Shown piece by piece: positions 17,134-26,337 of a stretch of 64,000 bases of DNA. Under the pieces are notes generated by a model that made no database searches, was not told the DNA's origin, and worked only from the letters and a program-made list of their open reading frames with translations. This DNA is from Gammaproteobacteria bacterium (lineage in GTDB: Bacteria; Pseudomonadota; Gammaproteobacteria; Pseudomonadales; Azotimanducaceae). The DNA is taken from positions 61,904 to 125,903 of the forward strand of contig JAPOYV010000097.1 in the NCBI GenBank assembly GCA_026706385.1. The letters are read 5' to 3'. Position 1 is the first letter of the stretch, and each line of letters opens with the position of its first letter. Both the position numbers and the translations under genes were made by a program.

Positions 17134-17961
17134 TTGGAACTCCACGCCGTGGCGCGGCGGGACCGCGACCGCGTATTGGCGCTGGCGAACCGGGAGACAT
17201 CGTGGCGTTGCGGCTTCGGCCAGTCGCCGCCCCACGATGTGGGCTCGGCTTTCGACGCCGCTACGGCCCAGGCATCACGGTTGCTTGAATCGAACGGTGC
17301 GGTAGCCGGATTCGCCCTTGTCACCGCGACCACCCCTGGCGTGGGGCACTTCTCGGCGATCGCGTCCGAGCGGCGTGCCTTCGTCACGCTCGTGGATTGG
17401 GCGTGCGCGGACCTGTCCGCGCCTGCGACGCTTCGCACGTCGGTGGCGTTGACGCGCGCGGCCAGGGACGTCCTTGCCAGTTGCGGTTTCACACCCTACC
17501 TGGTGCAACGAACCATGGCGCTTACCCCGGAGTTGGCCGGGCCGCCCGGGTTGCCGGCACCTTGCCGGTTTGCCGACTTCCAGGGGCGTTGGCTGGCGCC
17601 GCTGTTGGCGACCTACGTTGCCGCTTGGCCGCCCGACGAGGTCGACCTCATTGAGGCAGAGCGGTCCTTTCGCGAGTCCGACGGCTTGGTCCTGGCCGTG
17701 GACGGTGAGCGCGTGGCTGGGTACGTGTTGTGGGAACGTGTCGACGACGCCATCGGGGTGATCCACGAAGTTGCCGTCCATCCGGACAGCCGCCGGTGCG
17801 GCATGGGGTCGGCGCTGACGCGTTTGGCCATCGACCGATTGCAGCCGGTGACTTCGCGGATCGAGCTGTTGGTCGTCGGCCCCAATCCAGCGCGGCTGAT
17901 GTACGAACGGCTGGGCTTCGAAGTCGTCGAAGAGGTCGAGTTCCTGACGCGCGCCGCTTAG
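17134..17961 (+). CDS. GNAT family N-acetyltransferase
   Basis: A 275-residue protein whose C-terminal ~100 residues are a GNAT fold: GVIHEVAVHPDSRRCGMGSALTRLAIDRL contains the acetyl-CoA pyrophosphate loop RRCGMGSA, and NPARLMYERLGFEVVEEVEF the closing motif. The N-terminal ~140 residues look like a decayed second GNAT half (FALVTATTPGVGHF... ARDVLASCGFTPY). The start is a TTG directly after the preceding stop, with GGAG about 6 nt upstream, so it is translationally coupled to the PhyH-SCP2 gene. The acceptor is unknown. Confidence 0.8.
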   Translation: MELHAVARRDRDRVLALANRETSWRCGFGQSPPHDVGSAFDAATAQASRLLESNGAVAGFALVTATTPGVGHFSAIASERRAFVTLVDWACADLSAPATLRTSVALTRAARDVLASCGFTPYLVQRTMALTPELAGPPGLPAPCRFADFQGRWLAPLLATYVAAWPPDEVDLIEAERSFRESDGLVLAVDGERVAGYVLWERVDDAIGVIHEVAVHPDSRRCGMGSALTRLAIDRLQPVTSRIELLVVGPNPARLMYERLGFEVVEEVEFLTRAA

Positions 17962-18794
17962 CGAACGATGCGGCCCGTCTGCCGCTGGCTTCGGATGTGC
18001 TTGGCGAGGGAGCCGACGAGCCAGGTCTTCACCGGCGTTCGCTCGCCGAGCCCGGTAAGCTCCGCGTCCGGGCGGTCATCGAGCCAGGAATCGAGATCAC
18101 TTAACAGGTCGCTAAGTTCGGCCACGCGGTCCGGGCCATCGCCGCACGAGCACCAGCCGCCGTCGACGTGAAACTCGAAGGTGCGGATGCCGCTGCCGAT
18201 CTCCTTCAAGGTGGCAAGCAGGCTGCGCTCCCAGTGCACGGAGCAGCGCTCGAGATGGTTGATGAGCGCCTCGGTGCGTTCCCAATCGTCTTGACCATGC
18301 TCGTAGCCGTTGCCCTTGAGCTTCTCGATGAGATGACCGGTAAGTTCGAGCTTCCGCGCGTCGGGGACGCCGCACAGGGCCTCGACAGTCTTATCCAAGG
18401 CCCCGGTTCCAGCCACTCGATCGCGCCAGCAGCGTAACGCGGCGAGGTAGCCCTCGACACGGCCGTGGCGCGCGGCGTCCACTTCTCCGCAATCGAGTAC
18501 GCGGGTTTCCGCCGGACGGTGTCCCAGGGACGTAATCATCGCGACAACGGCCTCGGCATTGGCCCGGAAGCTCTCGTGGCAATGCTCCATCCGACTGATC
18601 TCGAGCCGGACGGCGCGGGCACTGTCAGCCAAGGGTTCAAGCTCGAGTTCCTGGTCAATCAAGCGGACCCAGTCCGGGTCGCCGAGTACGGCGGCGACCT
18701 TGTCCTCCGCCCTCGCGCCCCAGCCTCGGCTCCAATAGTCGATGTTGCGCGCCACGAGGGCTTCGCGCGCGTGTGCGCTATGACGAGTTGGCAT
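17958..18794 (-). CDS. Unrecognised protein overlapping the RecQ-UvrD gene
   Basis: A 278-residue, mostly helical and acidic protein that I do not recognise. It has a HWERSLLATLKEIGSGIRTFEFH segment preceding GGWCSCGDGPDR, a small Cys-Gly turn, and a basic C-terminus (KTWLVGSLAKHIRSQRQTGR). No signal peptide or membrane segment is seen. The ATG at 18794 lies 17 nt inside the 3' end of the giant helicase gene, so the two are translated in tandem and likely work together. Its 3' end overlaps the convergent GNAT gene by 4 nt. Confidence 0.7.
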   Translation of the reverse strand: MPTRHSAHAREALVARNIDYWSRGWGARAEDKVAAVLGDPDWVRLIDQELELEPLADSARAVRLEISRMEHCHESFRANAEAVVAMITSLGHRPAETRVLDCGEVDAARHGRVEGYLAALRCWRDRVAGTGALDKTVEALCGVPDARKLELTGHLIEKLKGNGYEHGQDDWERTEALINHLERCSVHWERSLLATLKEIGSGIRTFEFHVDGGWCSCGDGPDRVAELSDLLSDLDSWLDDRPDAELTGLGERTPVKTWLVGSLAKHIRSQRQTGRIVR

Positions 18795-21700
18795 ACACAA
18801 GCTCAGGCACCACGACCTCCCATTCATCGCAGCGATAGCCAGATTGGAACTCGGGCTCGCTGGCCTCCCGGCTCCAAGCCGCCACAGCGTACACCCGGGC
18901 GGCTAGTTGCTGCGCGTCGGGAGGCAAGAACGCCTTGGCGAGTCGGCCGACGACCGTTTCGCCGGCGACAAGCTGCCAGCCGTCCTTGGACTCGCGCAGG
19001 TCGAGCGAGTCGCCGGGGCCAAGCGATGCGATGGCGCGATGCACCGGGTGGCCGGCGTGGCGCCGGCCGGCGTACCCCAGGTCCACGTCGGCAAGTCCGA
19101 GTGTGCGATACCGGCGGTCCAGCTCGAGCGAAAGCGGTTCAGGTGACGTGAGTTCACGGTGGGCCAGGTACGCGGCACCATCGTCCCAGAACCGGTCGCT
19201 GACATTAGAGCCGCCGGCACTCCCGTCACGGGCTTCGAGGTCGCTGCTGCGGCCCGGGCGCATGCGAAACAACGTCAACGTCTCGCGAGCGCGGGTCATG
19301 GCGACGTAGTAGAGGCGTCGCGTGGTGTCCGCTGGACCACGGTCATCCCAGCTCCCGTCGAGGATGACCACGTGATCGAATTCCAATCCCTTCGCGCGGT
19401 GGGCAGTAAGCAGCAGCAGGCCGGTCTGCCGACGGCGCAGGTCGCGCCCCCATTCCGCGAGCCAGACGTTGAATGCCTGCACCGGCATCTCCGCCGCGCT
19501 CGCTTCCAGGGTGAAGTCGTCGATGGCTTCGCGAAGAGTCTCGGTCCAGGGACCTGCGGCTTGCGCTTCGAGCCATGCTCCGAGCTTTGCCTGGTCGACA
19601 AGACCGTCGCTGACGTTCGCGACGCAGTCCCGCAGCGAACGCGTCTCACGCAGGTGCCAGAAGAACTTGAGGTCTTCGCGCGCGACTTGATAGGGGATCC
19701 CATCGCGTTCGCAGAGGCTTCGGAGCGGCTCCAGGTCGCGCCAGGTCCGGGCGACGACGGCCGCGGTACGCCAGTCCCAGTCGTCCGACAGCGCGGCGAG
19801 GCGGTTGAGTTCCGCCAGGGCCGCCGACGCCTGCTGACGACCGTCCGGCGGTACGGAGATCACTTGCACCCGCCCCCGGCCGACAGGGTCGCGGCGGCCC
19901 CAGTCCCCGCCTCGGGGTCGTTTGCGGCGCTTACGGTCGACAACGATGGGATGGCCCGTCTTCATGCGGTCTCTCGCGCTGGCGATCCACGCATTGGCGG
20001 CGGCGACGATGTGGCCGGTGGAACGATAGTTCTGAGTGAGATAGGCGGGCTTTGCGCCATAGTCGTGCTCGAACTGCCGGATGTAGCGGACCGAAGCGCC
20101 GGCGTAAGCGTAGATGTTCTGGTCATCGTCGCCCACGGCGAACAGCGTCAGCTTGCGGCTCGGGTCGGTCAGCGTCCTGCCCGCGACGGCGGAGATGAGC
20201 TCGTACTGCGCGCGGTCGATGTCCTGGTATTCGTCAACCAGGATCCAACGGAACCCCGCGAGCAGTTGATCGCGTTGCGCATCCGCCTCCCGCGGCGGCA
20301 ACCCCTCACCGCGCAGCAGCGCTGTCGCCTCGTGTAGCACGCGGCCAAAATCCGCGTCGGTCAGATCCTCGCGGTTGGCTAGGGTCGACCCCGTGAGTCG
20401 CAAGGCTAGGCCGTGGCAGGTCAAGACCGTGGTCCCGCGCGCATCGTGGCCGACGAGGTCGTCCAAGCGGCGGCGAATCTCTATGGCAGCATGGCGGTTG
20501 TAGGCGAGGGCGAGAATGCCGCGTGGATCCTCCCGGCGCACGCGCAGCAGGTACGCGATGCGATGCACGAGCACGCGGGTCTTGCCCGAGCCGGGACCTG
20601 CGAGCACCAGGACGTTGGTCCGCTCGCGGTCGTCGGCCACCAGTCGGCGCTGCTGGGGATTGTCCAGGCTATCGACGATGGCGCGCCACGACTCGGGGGT
20701 AGTCTGCCGGGCGAGGTCCTTGCGATCGGCAAGCCAACGCTTGAGGAAGGCGTCGCGCTCGAGCGTGAAGTAGTCCATCGCCAACCGGATGGCATCGGCG
20801 ATCGCTTCGAGGCCGCGCGCGACGAAAGCCTCCATCACGTGGATTTGCAGCGTCTGTTCCTGGTAGTGAAGCTCGAGCGGTGCGAAGTCCGCCTTGGCGA
20901 AACGGCGGCGGCCGGGCTCCAGGCGTATCGTCATGGCCGGGCGAAAGACCGCCATGCCCTTGTTCAGTCGGATCACCTCCTGCTCGTGCAGCCACAGCAA
21001 GGCGCGGTCGAGCAGCTTGCGTGGTTCCCGGGCGTAGCTACGCAGCATAAGGTCGCCGTTGATCGCGGCGAGCAGGTCGCCGAGCGTGGCTTCCACGAGC
21101 AGGTCGCCGCCCCGGGCGCCCGCCGGCAGCTTGCCGAGCAGGTGGTCGAGCAGGACCGCGGCGGCGGCGCGCCGGCGCTTGGCTGTCTCGGCGAGCTGCG
21201 GCCAGTCCCGGTTCAGCTTGACGCGGACCGTGTCCCGGTCCTGGATCCGCACGTCAATGCTGCCCGGGCCGTCTGCGCCGCGCCCGTCCATGCTGATGCT
21301 GCGCAGCAGACGCTGCACGCGCACAGGCAGTGCACCCTCGTGCCCTTCGTCCTTCAAAGCCTGGGTGATGACGCGCAGGTGCAACGCCGACGGCGGGTCA
21401 CCCGCCTGCAGGTCAGGAGCCTCCTCCTGAAGGCGCTCGACGAGCGCCACCTCCAGTTCGCATGCCCAGTTGAGGCGCTTCTTCGACTCGCCTTGGACAC
21501 CCGCGTGCACGTAGGCCGTCAACCGCGTGTCGTTGTTGGCGATGCCAAGCTGCTCGAAGTTGAACAAGGCCGCCCGCACGTCGTCGCGGCTCAAGCCGGA
21601 GACACTCATCAGTTCATCGGTGGAGACGCCCTCATCCGGATTGGCGTTGATGAGGGTGTCGACGATGTCGAGCAACTGCTTGCGGTAACTTGAATGGAGC

Positions 21701-23625
21701 TTGGTCTTCTCGAGGCGGTTGGCGGCTTCCTCGCGATTGCTCACGAGTAAGGACGATGGAAAGACCTCGGCTTGATTCTCTTCGCGCGTCGCGAGCTGTG
21801 CGTCCTCGAGCCATGCGATCGCCGTCTTGACCCTGGTGTCGTCGGTGTGGGTGTCCCTGCTGAACGCATGCTCTTCGTCGGCCAAGAGGATTTCACCTGG
21901 GGTGGCGACGACTTCGCGTGGAATCCCCGGGCGGTTTCGACGCTCCGGTGTCAGCCGGCGCAAGGCTTGGCAGATGCCGTCGATCTCGCCCCGCGTGAGT
22001 CGGGAACGGGCCGCGATGCTGAATTGCCGCTCGACGTCCTCCTCGGTGTAGAGCAGTACGCAGTGCGCTTCCTCGGCGTCTCGTCCCGCGCGCCCGGCCT
22101 CCTGGAGGTAGTTCTCAAGTGAGCCCGGGATGTCGGCGTGGACCACTAGGCGGACATCCGGCTTGTCGACCCCCATGCCGAAGGCGTTGGTCGCCACGAT
22201 GACGCGCAAGCGCCCGGCGATGAAGTCCTCCTGCACCACCTTCTTGCGTTCGGGTGTCAGGCCGGCGTGGAAGTGGTTCGCGGGCCAGCCCTTCGCCTGG
22301 AGATACTCGGCGATCTCCTCGCAACGCCGTCGGGTCGAGCAGTAGACGATCACCCCGCCCGTGCTCTCCTCGGGAAGGTGGTGGACGAGCAAGGCGTGGA
22401 TGTCCGGCCGCTTGTCGGCCGGCGTGGTTGGCAGGATGTGGAAGGCTAGGTTCGACCGCTGCGCGCCGCCGTTGAACACGGCGATTTCAACGCCGAGTTG
22501 GTCTCGGAAGTACTGCCTGATGTCCTCGATGACGGCCGGCTTGGCGGTTGCCGTCAGGCACATGACGGGCGCTGGCTCGGCTTCCCCCGCGCGTTCCCTT
22601 ATGAACCGCCCGACGTAGCGGTAGTCCGGTCGGAAGTCGTGCCCCCAGCTCGACAGGCAGTGCGCTTCGTCGAGGATCCAGGCGCCAATCTCGCGTTGCG
22701 TGATCGCCTTGACGACGCCAGGGTTGCGCAACTGCTCGGGCGAGGTGAGCACGATGGCCGCATCACCGAGCCTGATGCGGTCGAGTGCGTCGGCGCGTTC
22801 CGGCTGCGACAGTAGCCCGTTCACGGTCACGGCGGAACTGATGCCGTGGGCCTGCAAGCCAGTGACCTGGTCGGCCATGAGCGCGACGAGCGGCGAGATC
22901 ACCACGGTCAATGCGCCGGTCTTGTCGTAACGGGACAGCGCCGGAACTTGGTAGCAGATCGACTTGCCGCTGCCGGTCGGCAGCAGTCCGAGTACATGTC
23001 GTCGGGCCATCGCCGCCTCGACGATGGCCTGCTGCATGGAGCCGCCCGCCTCGGTGGCCGGTTCCGGCCGGAAGGCCTCGAATCCGAACCAGCGCTTGAG
23101 TTCGGTCGGCGCGTCGTGCATGGCGTGGCACCATGCGCAGTCCGCTGCCGAGCATGGGACGTCGCGCAGCCGCCTTACCAGTTGACCAGCCGCGGGAAAC
23201 TGCACGCGGACCCAGGGCGGCATCACCGAGTTGCCGCCCGCGACCGACAGCCAGGCCAGGGCGTAGGCGAGCGCCCAGTCTTGCGCGGGGGTTTGGTTGA
23301 CGATGGCGTCGGCCTGCGTGGTGCACGCGGCGTCGCGCAGGCGTTTGGCAATCGCGGCTCGTGCCTCGGCCACGGTCGGGCGCTCGAGCCGACGCACGGC
23401 GGTGAAGAACTGGTCGAACCCCGTGCCTGCGCCGGTCGGCGAACTCAGCCAATGCCAGGCCGTCAGCAGGTCGGGATCGGTGGCCGTGAACGCATCGCAT
23501 TCGTCGCCGTACAGCGTGAGTGCCAATGCCGCATCCAGCTTGGGGTCGTTGACCTGGCCGCGGATGATTCCGCCGTCCTGGTAGTGCTTGACGAGACGGT
23601 GGTACGGGTGGCGAGGGAACGCCAA
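18778..23625 (-). CDS. Giant RecQ-UvrD double helicase
   Basis: A 1615-residue reading frame with two helicase engines. Residues ~20-50 finish a DnaQ-like exonuclease (NDPKLDAALALTLYGDE). A Cys cluster (CSAADCAWCHAMH, ~168-180) precedes the RecQ core: Walker A LLPTGSGKSICYQ (~214), DEAH in ILDEAHCLSSWGHDFRPDY (~317), and QEAGRAGRD. A winged-helix-like region links to a UvrD/Rep superfamily-1 helicase: VLAGPGSGKTRVLVHR (~1010), ILVDEYQDIDRAQ (~1128), AVGDDDQNIYAYAG, LTAHRAKGLEFDHV and YYVAMTRARETL. It would unwind DNA in repair or defence. The TTG start at 23625 is only where the frame opens: the family's N-terminal exonuclease lies upstream in another frame. Confidence 0.87.
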   Translation of the reverse strand: MAFPRHPYHRLVKHYQDGGIIRGQVNDPKLDAALALTLYGDECDAFTATDPDLLTAWHWLSSPTGAGTGFDQFFTAVRRLERPTVAEARAAIAKRLRDAACTTQADAIVNQTPAQDWALAYALAWLSVAGGNSVMPPWVRVQFPAAGQLVRRLRDVPCSAADCAWCHAMHDAPTELKRWFGFEAFRPEPATEAGGSMQQAIVEAAMARRHVLGLLPTGSGKSICYQVPALSRYDKTGALTVVISPLVALMADQVTGLQAHGISSAVTVNGLLSQPERADALDRIRLGDAAIVLTSPEQLRNPGVVKAITQREIGAWILDEAHCLSSWGHDFRPDYRYVGRFIRERAGEAEPAPVMCLTATAKPAVIEDIRQYFRDQLGVEIAVFNGGAQRSNLAFHILPTTPADKRPDIHALLVHHLPEESTGGVIVYCSTRRRCEEIAEYLQAKGWPANHFHAGLTPERKKVVQEDFIAGRLRVIVATNAFGMGVDKPDVRLVVHADIPGSLENYLQEAGRAGRDAEEAHCVLLYTEEDVERQFSIAARSRLTRGEIDGICQALRRLTPERRNRPGIPREVVATPGEILLADEEHAFSRDTHTDDTRVKTAIAWLEDAQLATREENQAEVFPSSLLVSNREEAANRLEKTKLHSSYRKQLLDIVDTLINANPDEGVSTDELMSVSGLSRDDVRAALFNFEQLGIANNDTRLTAYVHAGVQGESKKRLNWACELEVALVERLQEEAPDLQAGDPPSALHLRVITQALKDEGHEGALPVRVQRLLRSISMDGRGADGPGSIDVRIQDRDTVRVKLNRDWPQLAETAKRRRAAAAVLLDHLLGKLPAGARGGDLLVEATLGDLLAAINGDLMLRSYAREPRKLLDRALLWLHEQEVIRLNKGMAVFRPAMTIRLEPGRRRFAKADFAPLELHYQEQTLQIHVMEAFVARGLEAIADAIRLAMDYFTLERDAFLKRWLADRKDLARQTTPESWRAIVDSLDNPQQRRLVADDRERTNVLVLAGPGSGKTRVLVHRIAYLLRVRREDPRGILALAYNRHAAIEIRRRLDDLVGHDARGTTVLTCHGLALRLTGSTLANREDLTDADFGRVLHEATALLRGEGLPPREADAQRDQLLAGFRWILVDEYQDIDRAQYELISAVAGRTLTDPSRKLTLFAVGDDDQNIYAYAGASVRYIRQFEHDYGAKPAYLTQNYRSTGHIVAAANAWIASARDRMKTGHPIVVDRKRRKRPRGGDWGRRDPVGRGRVQVISVPPDGRQQASAALAELNRLAALSDDWDWRTAAVVARTWRDLEPLRSLCERDGIPYQVAREDLKFFWHLRETRSLRDCVANVSDGLVDQAKLGAWLEAQAAGPWTETLREAIDDFTLEASAAEMPVQAFNVWLAEWGRDLRRRQTGLLLLTAHRAKGLEFDHVVILDGSWDDRGPADTTRRLYYVAMTRARETLTLFRMRPGRSSDLEARDGSAGGSNVSDRFWDDGAAYLAHRELTSPEPLSLELDRRYRTLGLADVDLGYAGRRHAGHPVHRAIASLGPGDSLDLRESKDGWQLVAGETVVGRLAKAFLPPDAQQLAARVYAVAAWSREASEPEFQSGYRCDEWEVVVPELVYANSS

Positions 23626-23633
23626 CGGGCTGA

Positions 23634-23894
23634 CGTGTCGAGTAGCGGTTTCTGGACAAGGGCGAGTTGTGGGGCGGCCGCGCGCAGGTGAGGGCCGTCG
23701 AACAGGATCAGGTTGTGGCCGAGAACCACGTCGGCAGCCTGCGTGAAGTCGTCGAGTTCCGACAGCGCGGAGCGGATGTTGGTGTTCCTGAGTCCGCTCC
23801 GCGTTAGCGCAGTCCCGTCCGGATAGACCGCTGCGAAAGCGTGGATGCTCCCTGTCTCTTTGCCGACTTCAAGGTCGACCGAGACTACGCGCAT
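23634..23894 (-). pseudogene. DnaQ-like exonuclease part of the helicase, out of frame
   Basis: From the ATG at 23894 the minus strand encodes MRVVSVDLEVG and GHNLILFDGPHL, matching the DxE and second acidic motifs of DEDD 3'-5' exonucleases, up to KPLLDT. The frame then derails (DTSARWRS), whereas the helicase frame reads HVSPLAFPRHPYHRL from 23637, the expected continuation, and carries the third acidic motif. A one-base slip near 23635-23639 therefore separates the exonuclease from the rest of the polypeptide. It may be a mutation, programmed frameshift or assembly error. Confidence 0.75.
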
Positions 23895-24033
23895 CGCCGT
23901 GCGGGTTTTGTAGGCACTTGGGGTGATTGCCCACGTCGTGATCCTGCGATCCCCCTTGTAACAGAAGGGCTTGCCCCGCGCCATCGGCGTTGTAGGGTTG
24001 GGAACGGCGAAAAGTCCGCGGCCGGGAGGCGGC

Positions 24034-24969
24034 GTGATCGAGTACTTCGACGAGGCCCGGATTCGAGAGTGCCTGGACTGGTCGCCGCTCATTGCTGCGC
24101 TGCGTCAAGCCTTCGCGGCCGACGATGCGGATGTGCCAAGACGCCACCGCCACGCACTTCCGGGGGATGGTGACCAGCCGGGGACGTTGCTCATCATGCC
24201 GGCCTGGAACGCGGCCTACCTCGGTGTGAAGGTCGTCACCGTCTTCCCGGGAAACCAGGCCCGACGGCTGCCGACCGTAAGCGCGACATACCGGCTCATG
24301 GATGCCGCGACCGGTCGACCGCTCGCCTTTTTCGAGGCCGAGGAGCTCACCGCCCGACGCACGGCGGCCGCGTCGCTCCTTGCCGCCAGCCGGCTCGCGC
24401 GCGTCGACGCCGCGACGCTTCTCGTGGTGGGTGCCGGGCGCGTGGCACGGCAACTGGTCGATGCCTATAGCGCCCAGTTTCCGCTACAGCGCGTCGTGGT
24501 CTGGAACCACCGCGTCGACGGCGCGAAGAAGCTGGTTGCGGAACTCCGCAGCGAAGGGCGGCGGGCCCAGTGGAGCGACGACTTGGCGGCAAGTTGCCGC
24601 GACGCGGACATCGTCACGTGCGCGACGTTGAGCACGTCGCCGCTGGTGCGCGGTGACTGGCTCCGTCCGGGAACGCACGTCGACCTCGTCGGCGGCTTCA
24701 CGCCGGCCATGCGCGAGGCGGACGACGCGTTGATGCGCCGCGCCCGGGTCTACGTCGACAGCCTGCCGGGGGCGCTCGCGGAGGCCGGGGACATTGTCCA
24801 GCCGGTCGCGGCGGGCGTACTTGATCGCGCTGCCATCGCCGGCGACCTGTTCGCGCTCGCACGTGGTGCCGGGGACGAACATCGCGAGGAGGTGACCGTG
24901 TTCAAGTCGGTTGGCCACGCGCTCGAAGATCTCGTGGCGGCCGCGACGGCATACGAGGCGACCGGTTAA
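24034..24969 (+). CDS. Ornithine cyclodeaminase / mu-crystallin family protein
   Basis: A 311-residue NAD(P)-dependent protein. The Rossmann motif VVGAGRVARQLVDA (~residue 131) and TLLIMPAWNAAYLGVKVVTVFPGN (substrate-loop Lys in GVKVVT) match ornithine cyclodeaminase, alanine dehydrogenase and ketimine reductases; DLVGGFTPAMREAD is the usual C-terminal Asp-containing segment. I start it at the GTG at 24034, 4 nt after GGGAGG, since the residues upstream do not fit the family. It is divergent from the exonuclease fragment. Which amino or keto acid it uses is not readable. Confidence 0.87.
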   Translation: MIEYFDEARIRECLDWSPLIAALRQAFAADDADVPRRHRHALPGDGDQPGTLLIMPAWNAAYLGVKVVTVFPGNQARRLPTVSATYRLMDAATGRPLAFFEAEELTARRTAAASLLAASRLARVDAATLLVVGAGRVARQLVDAYSAQFPLQRVVVWNHRVDGAKKLVAELRSEGRRAQWSDDLAASCRDADIVTCATLSTSPLVRGDWLRPGTHVDLVGGFTPAMREADDALMRRARVYVDSLPGALAEAGDIVQPVAAGVLDRAAIAGDLFALARGAGDEHREEVTVFKSVGHALEDLVAAATAYEATG

Positions 24970-25034
24970 GGACGGTCGGGGTAGAGCCGAACGCGCCGCA
25001 TGTGGTTTGATCGCAAGTGTACGAATGAGCGCAA

Positions 25035-26221
25035 GTGGTGCCCGTGAAGGTCCGATCCATCGAAACACGCCACACCGATTCCGGTTGGCGCAACTACCAC
25101 TTCGTCAAGCTCACCACGGAGGACGGTGTCGTCGGGTGGAGCGAGTACGACGAACATCAAGGTGCGATCGGCGTCACCACCGTCATCGAGAAGCTCGCGC
25201 CCATGGTCATCGGCGAGCGCGTCCACGACGTCGAGCGGGTCTACGCGCGCTTGCACGGACGTGCGCGACAGTCGATGTCCGGCGTGATGGCGATGGGGAT
25301 CGGGGCGATCGAGAACGCACTCCTCGACGCGAAGGCCAAAACCCTAGGTCTGCCTTGCTACGACCTGCTCGGCGGCAGGGTGCGCGACCGGGTGCGCGTC
25401 TATTGGTCGCATTGCGGCACGTGGCGGATCTCGCGGGGCGACTTCTACCCGCCGGCGGTGAAGACGCTTGACGACGTACGGGCGCTCGGCCAGGAAGTGC
25501 GCGACGCGGTTTCACGGGTCTCAAGACGAACATTTTCGACTTCAGCGATGTCCCGAACGGCGGCCGCGTGCGCGGCTGGGCACCGGGGTTCGGTTCGCCC
25601 TATGCGCCGGACCGCAACGCCGAGCGGCATATGATCCGGGAATTGCGCAAGCATTTGGACGCATTCCGGGACGGGGCGGGACCGGACGTGGACATTCTGC
25701 TCGACCTCAACTACAACGCGCCCCCCGAGGGCTACCGCCGCATTCTGCGCGCGCTCGAGGACTTCGACCTCTTCTGGGTGGAGATCGACACCGAGTACCC
25801 GGAGGCATTGGCCGACGTCCGGGCGATGAGTCCGCACACCATCGCCTCGTGCGAATCCCTGCTCACGCTCCCGGCCTTCCTGCCGTACTTCCGGCTGCGT
25901 GCCATGGACGTGTGCATCATCGACGCGGTGTGGAACGGCGTCTGGCAGTCGATGAAGGTCGCGGCGACGGCTGCGGCTCACCAGATCAACGTCGCGCCGC
26001 ACAACTACTATGGGCACCTGTCGTCCATGATAAGCGCGCACATGTGCGCGGCGGTGCCGAACCTGCGCATCATGGAGACGGACATCGACCGGGTGCCCCG
26101 GGACGCCGAGTTGTTCACGGTGGCACCGGATATCCGCGACTCCTATCTGCACCTTCCCGATACGCCGGGCTGGGGTACGGAGCCGGTGGAGGAGGCGATG
26201 GCCAAATATCCGCCGCGCTAG
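25035..26221 (+). pseudogene. Mandelate racemase/muconate lactonizing enzyme, frameshifted
   Basis: An enolase-superfamily enzyme in two frames. Residues ~1-155 (MKVRSIETRHTDSGW... ALGQEVRDA) are in the first frame, which ends in nonsense. The second frame restores GFTGLKTNIFDFSDVPNGG (Lys of the active site in GLKTN) and continues with LLDLNYN, WVEIDTEYPE, SCESLL and NVAPHNYYGHL, giving the metal-binding Asp-Glu-Glu and the His. One G missing from the GG at 25508-25509 explains it. The likely start is the third of three in-frame GTGs, at 25044. Whether the cell makes active enzyme depends on whether the indel is real. Confidence 0.85.
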
Positions 26222-26289
26222 ATTCCTTGACCCTTGGTGCTCACACTCTCCTCGCATATGGCCAAGCGCATGAATCCACTCCTTGACGG

Positions 26290-26331
26290 CTCGGGTACTC
26301 GCGAGACGCGCTCGGGTGCTCGCGAGACGCG
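26290..26331. repeat. Two adjacent 21-bp direct repeats
   Basis: Positions 26290-26310 and 26311-26331 are two contiguous copies of a 21-bp unit differing at one base (ctcgggtactcgcg versus ctcgggtgctcgcg, both ending agacgcg). Each holds the palindrome ctcgcgag. They end 6 nt before the ATG of the DUF4159 gene, where the ribosome binding site should be, so they could be operator sites or part of a leader structure. Confidence 0.8.
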
Positions 26332-26337
26332 GTAGCC

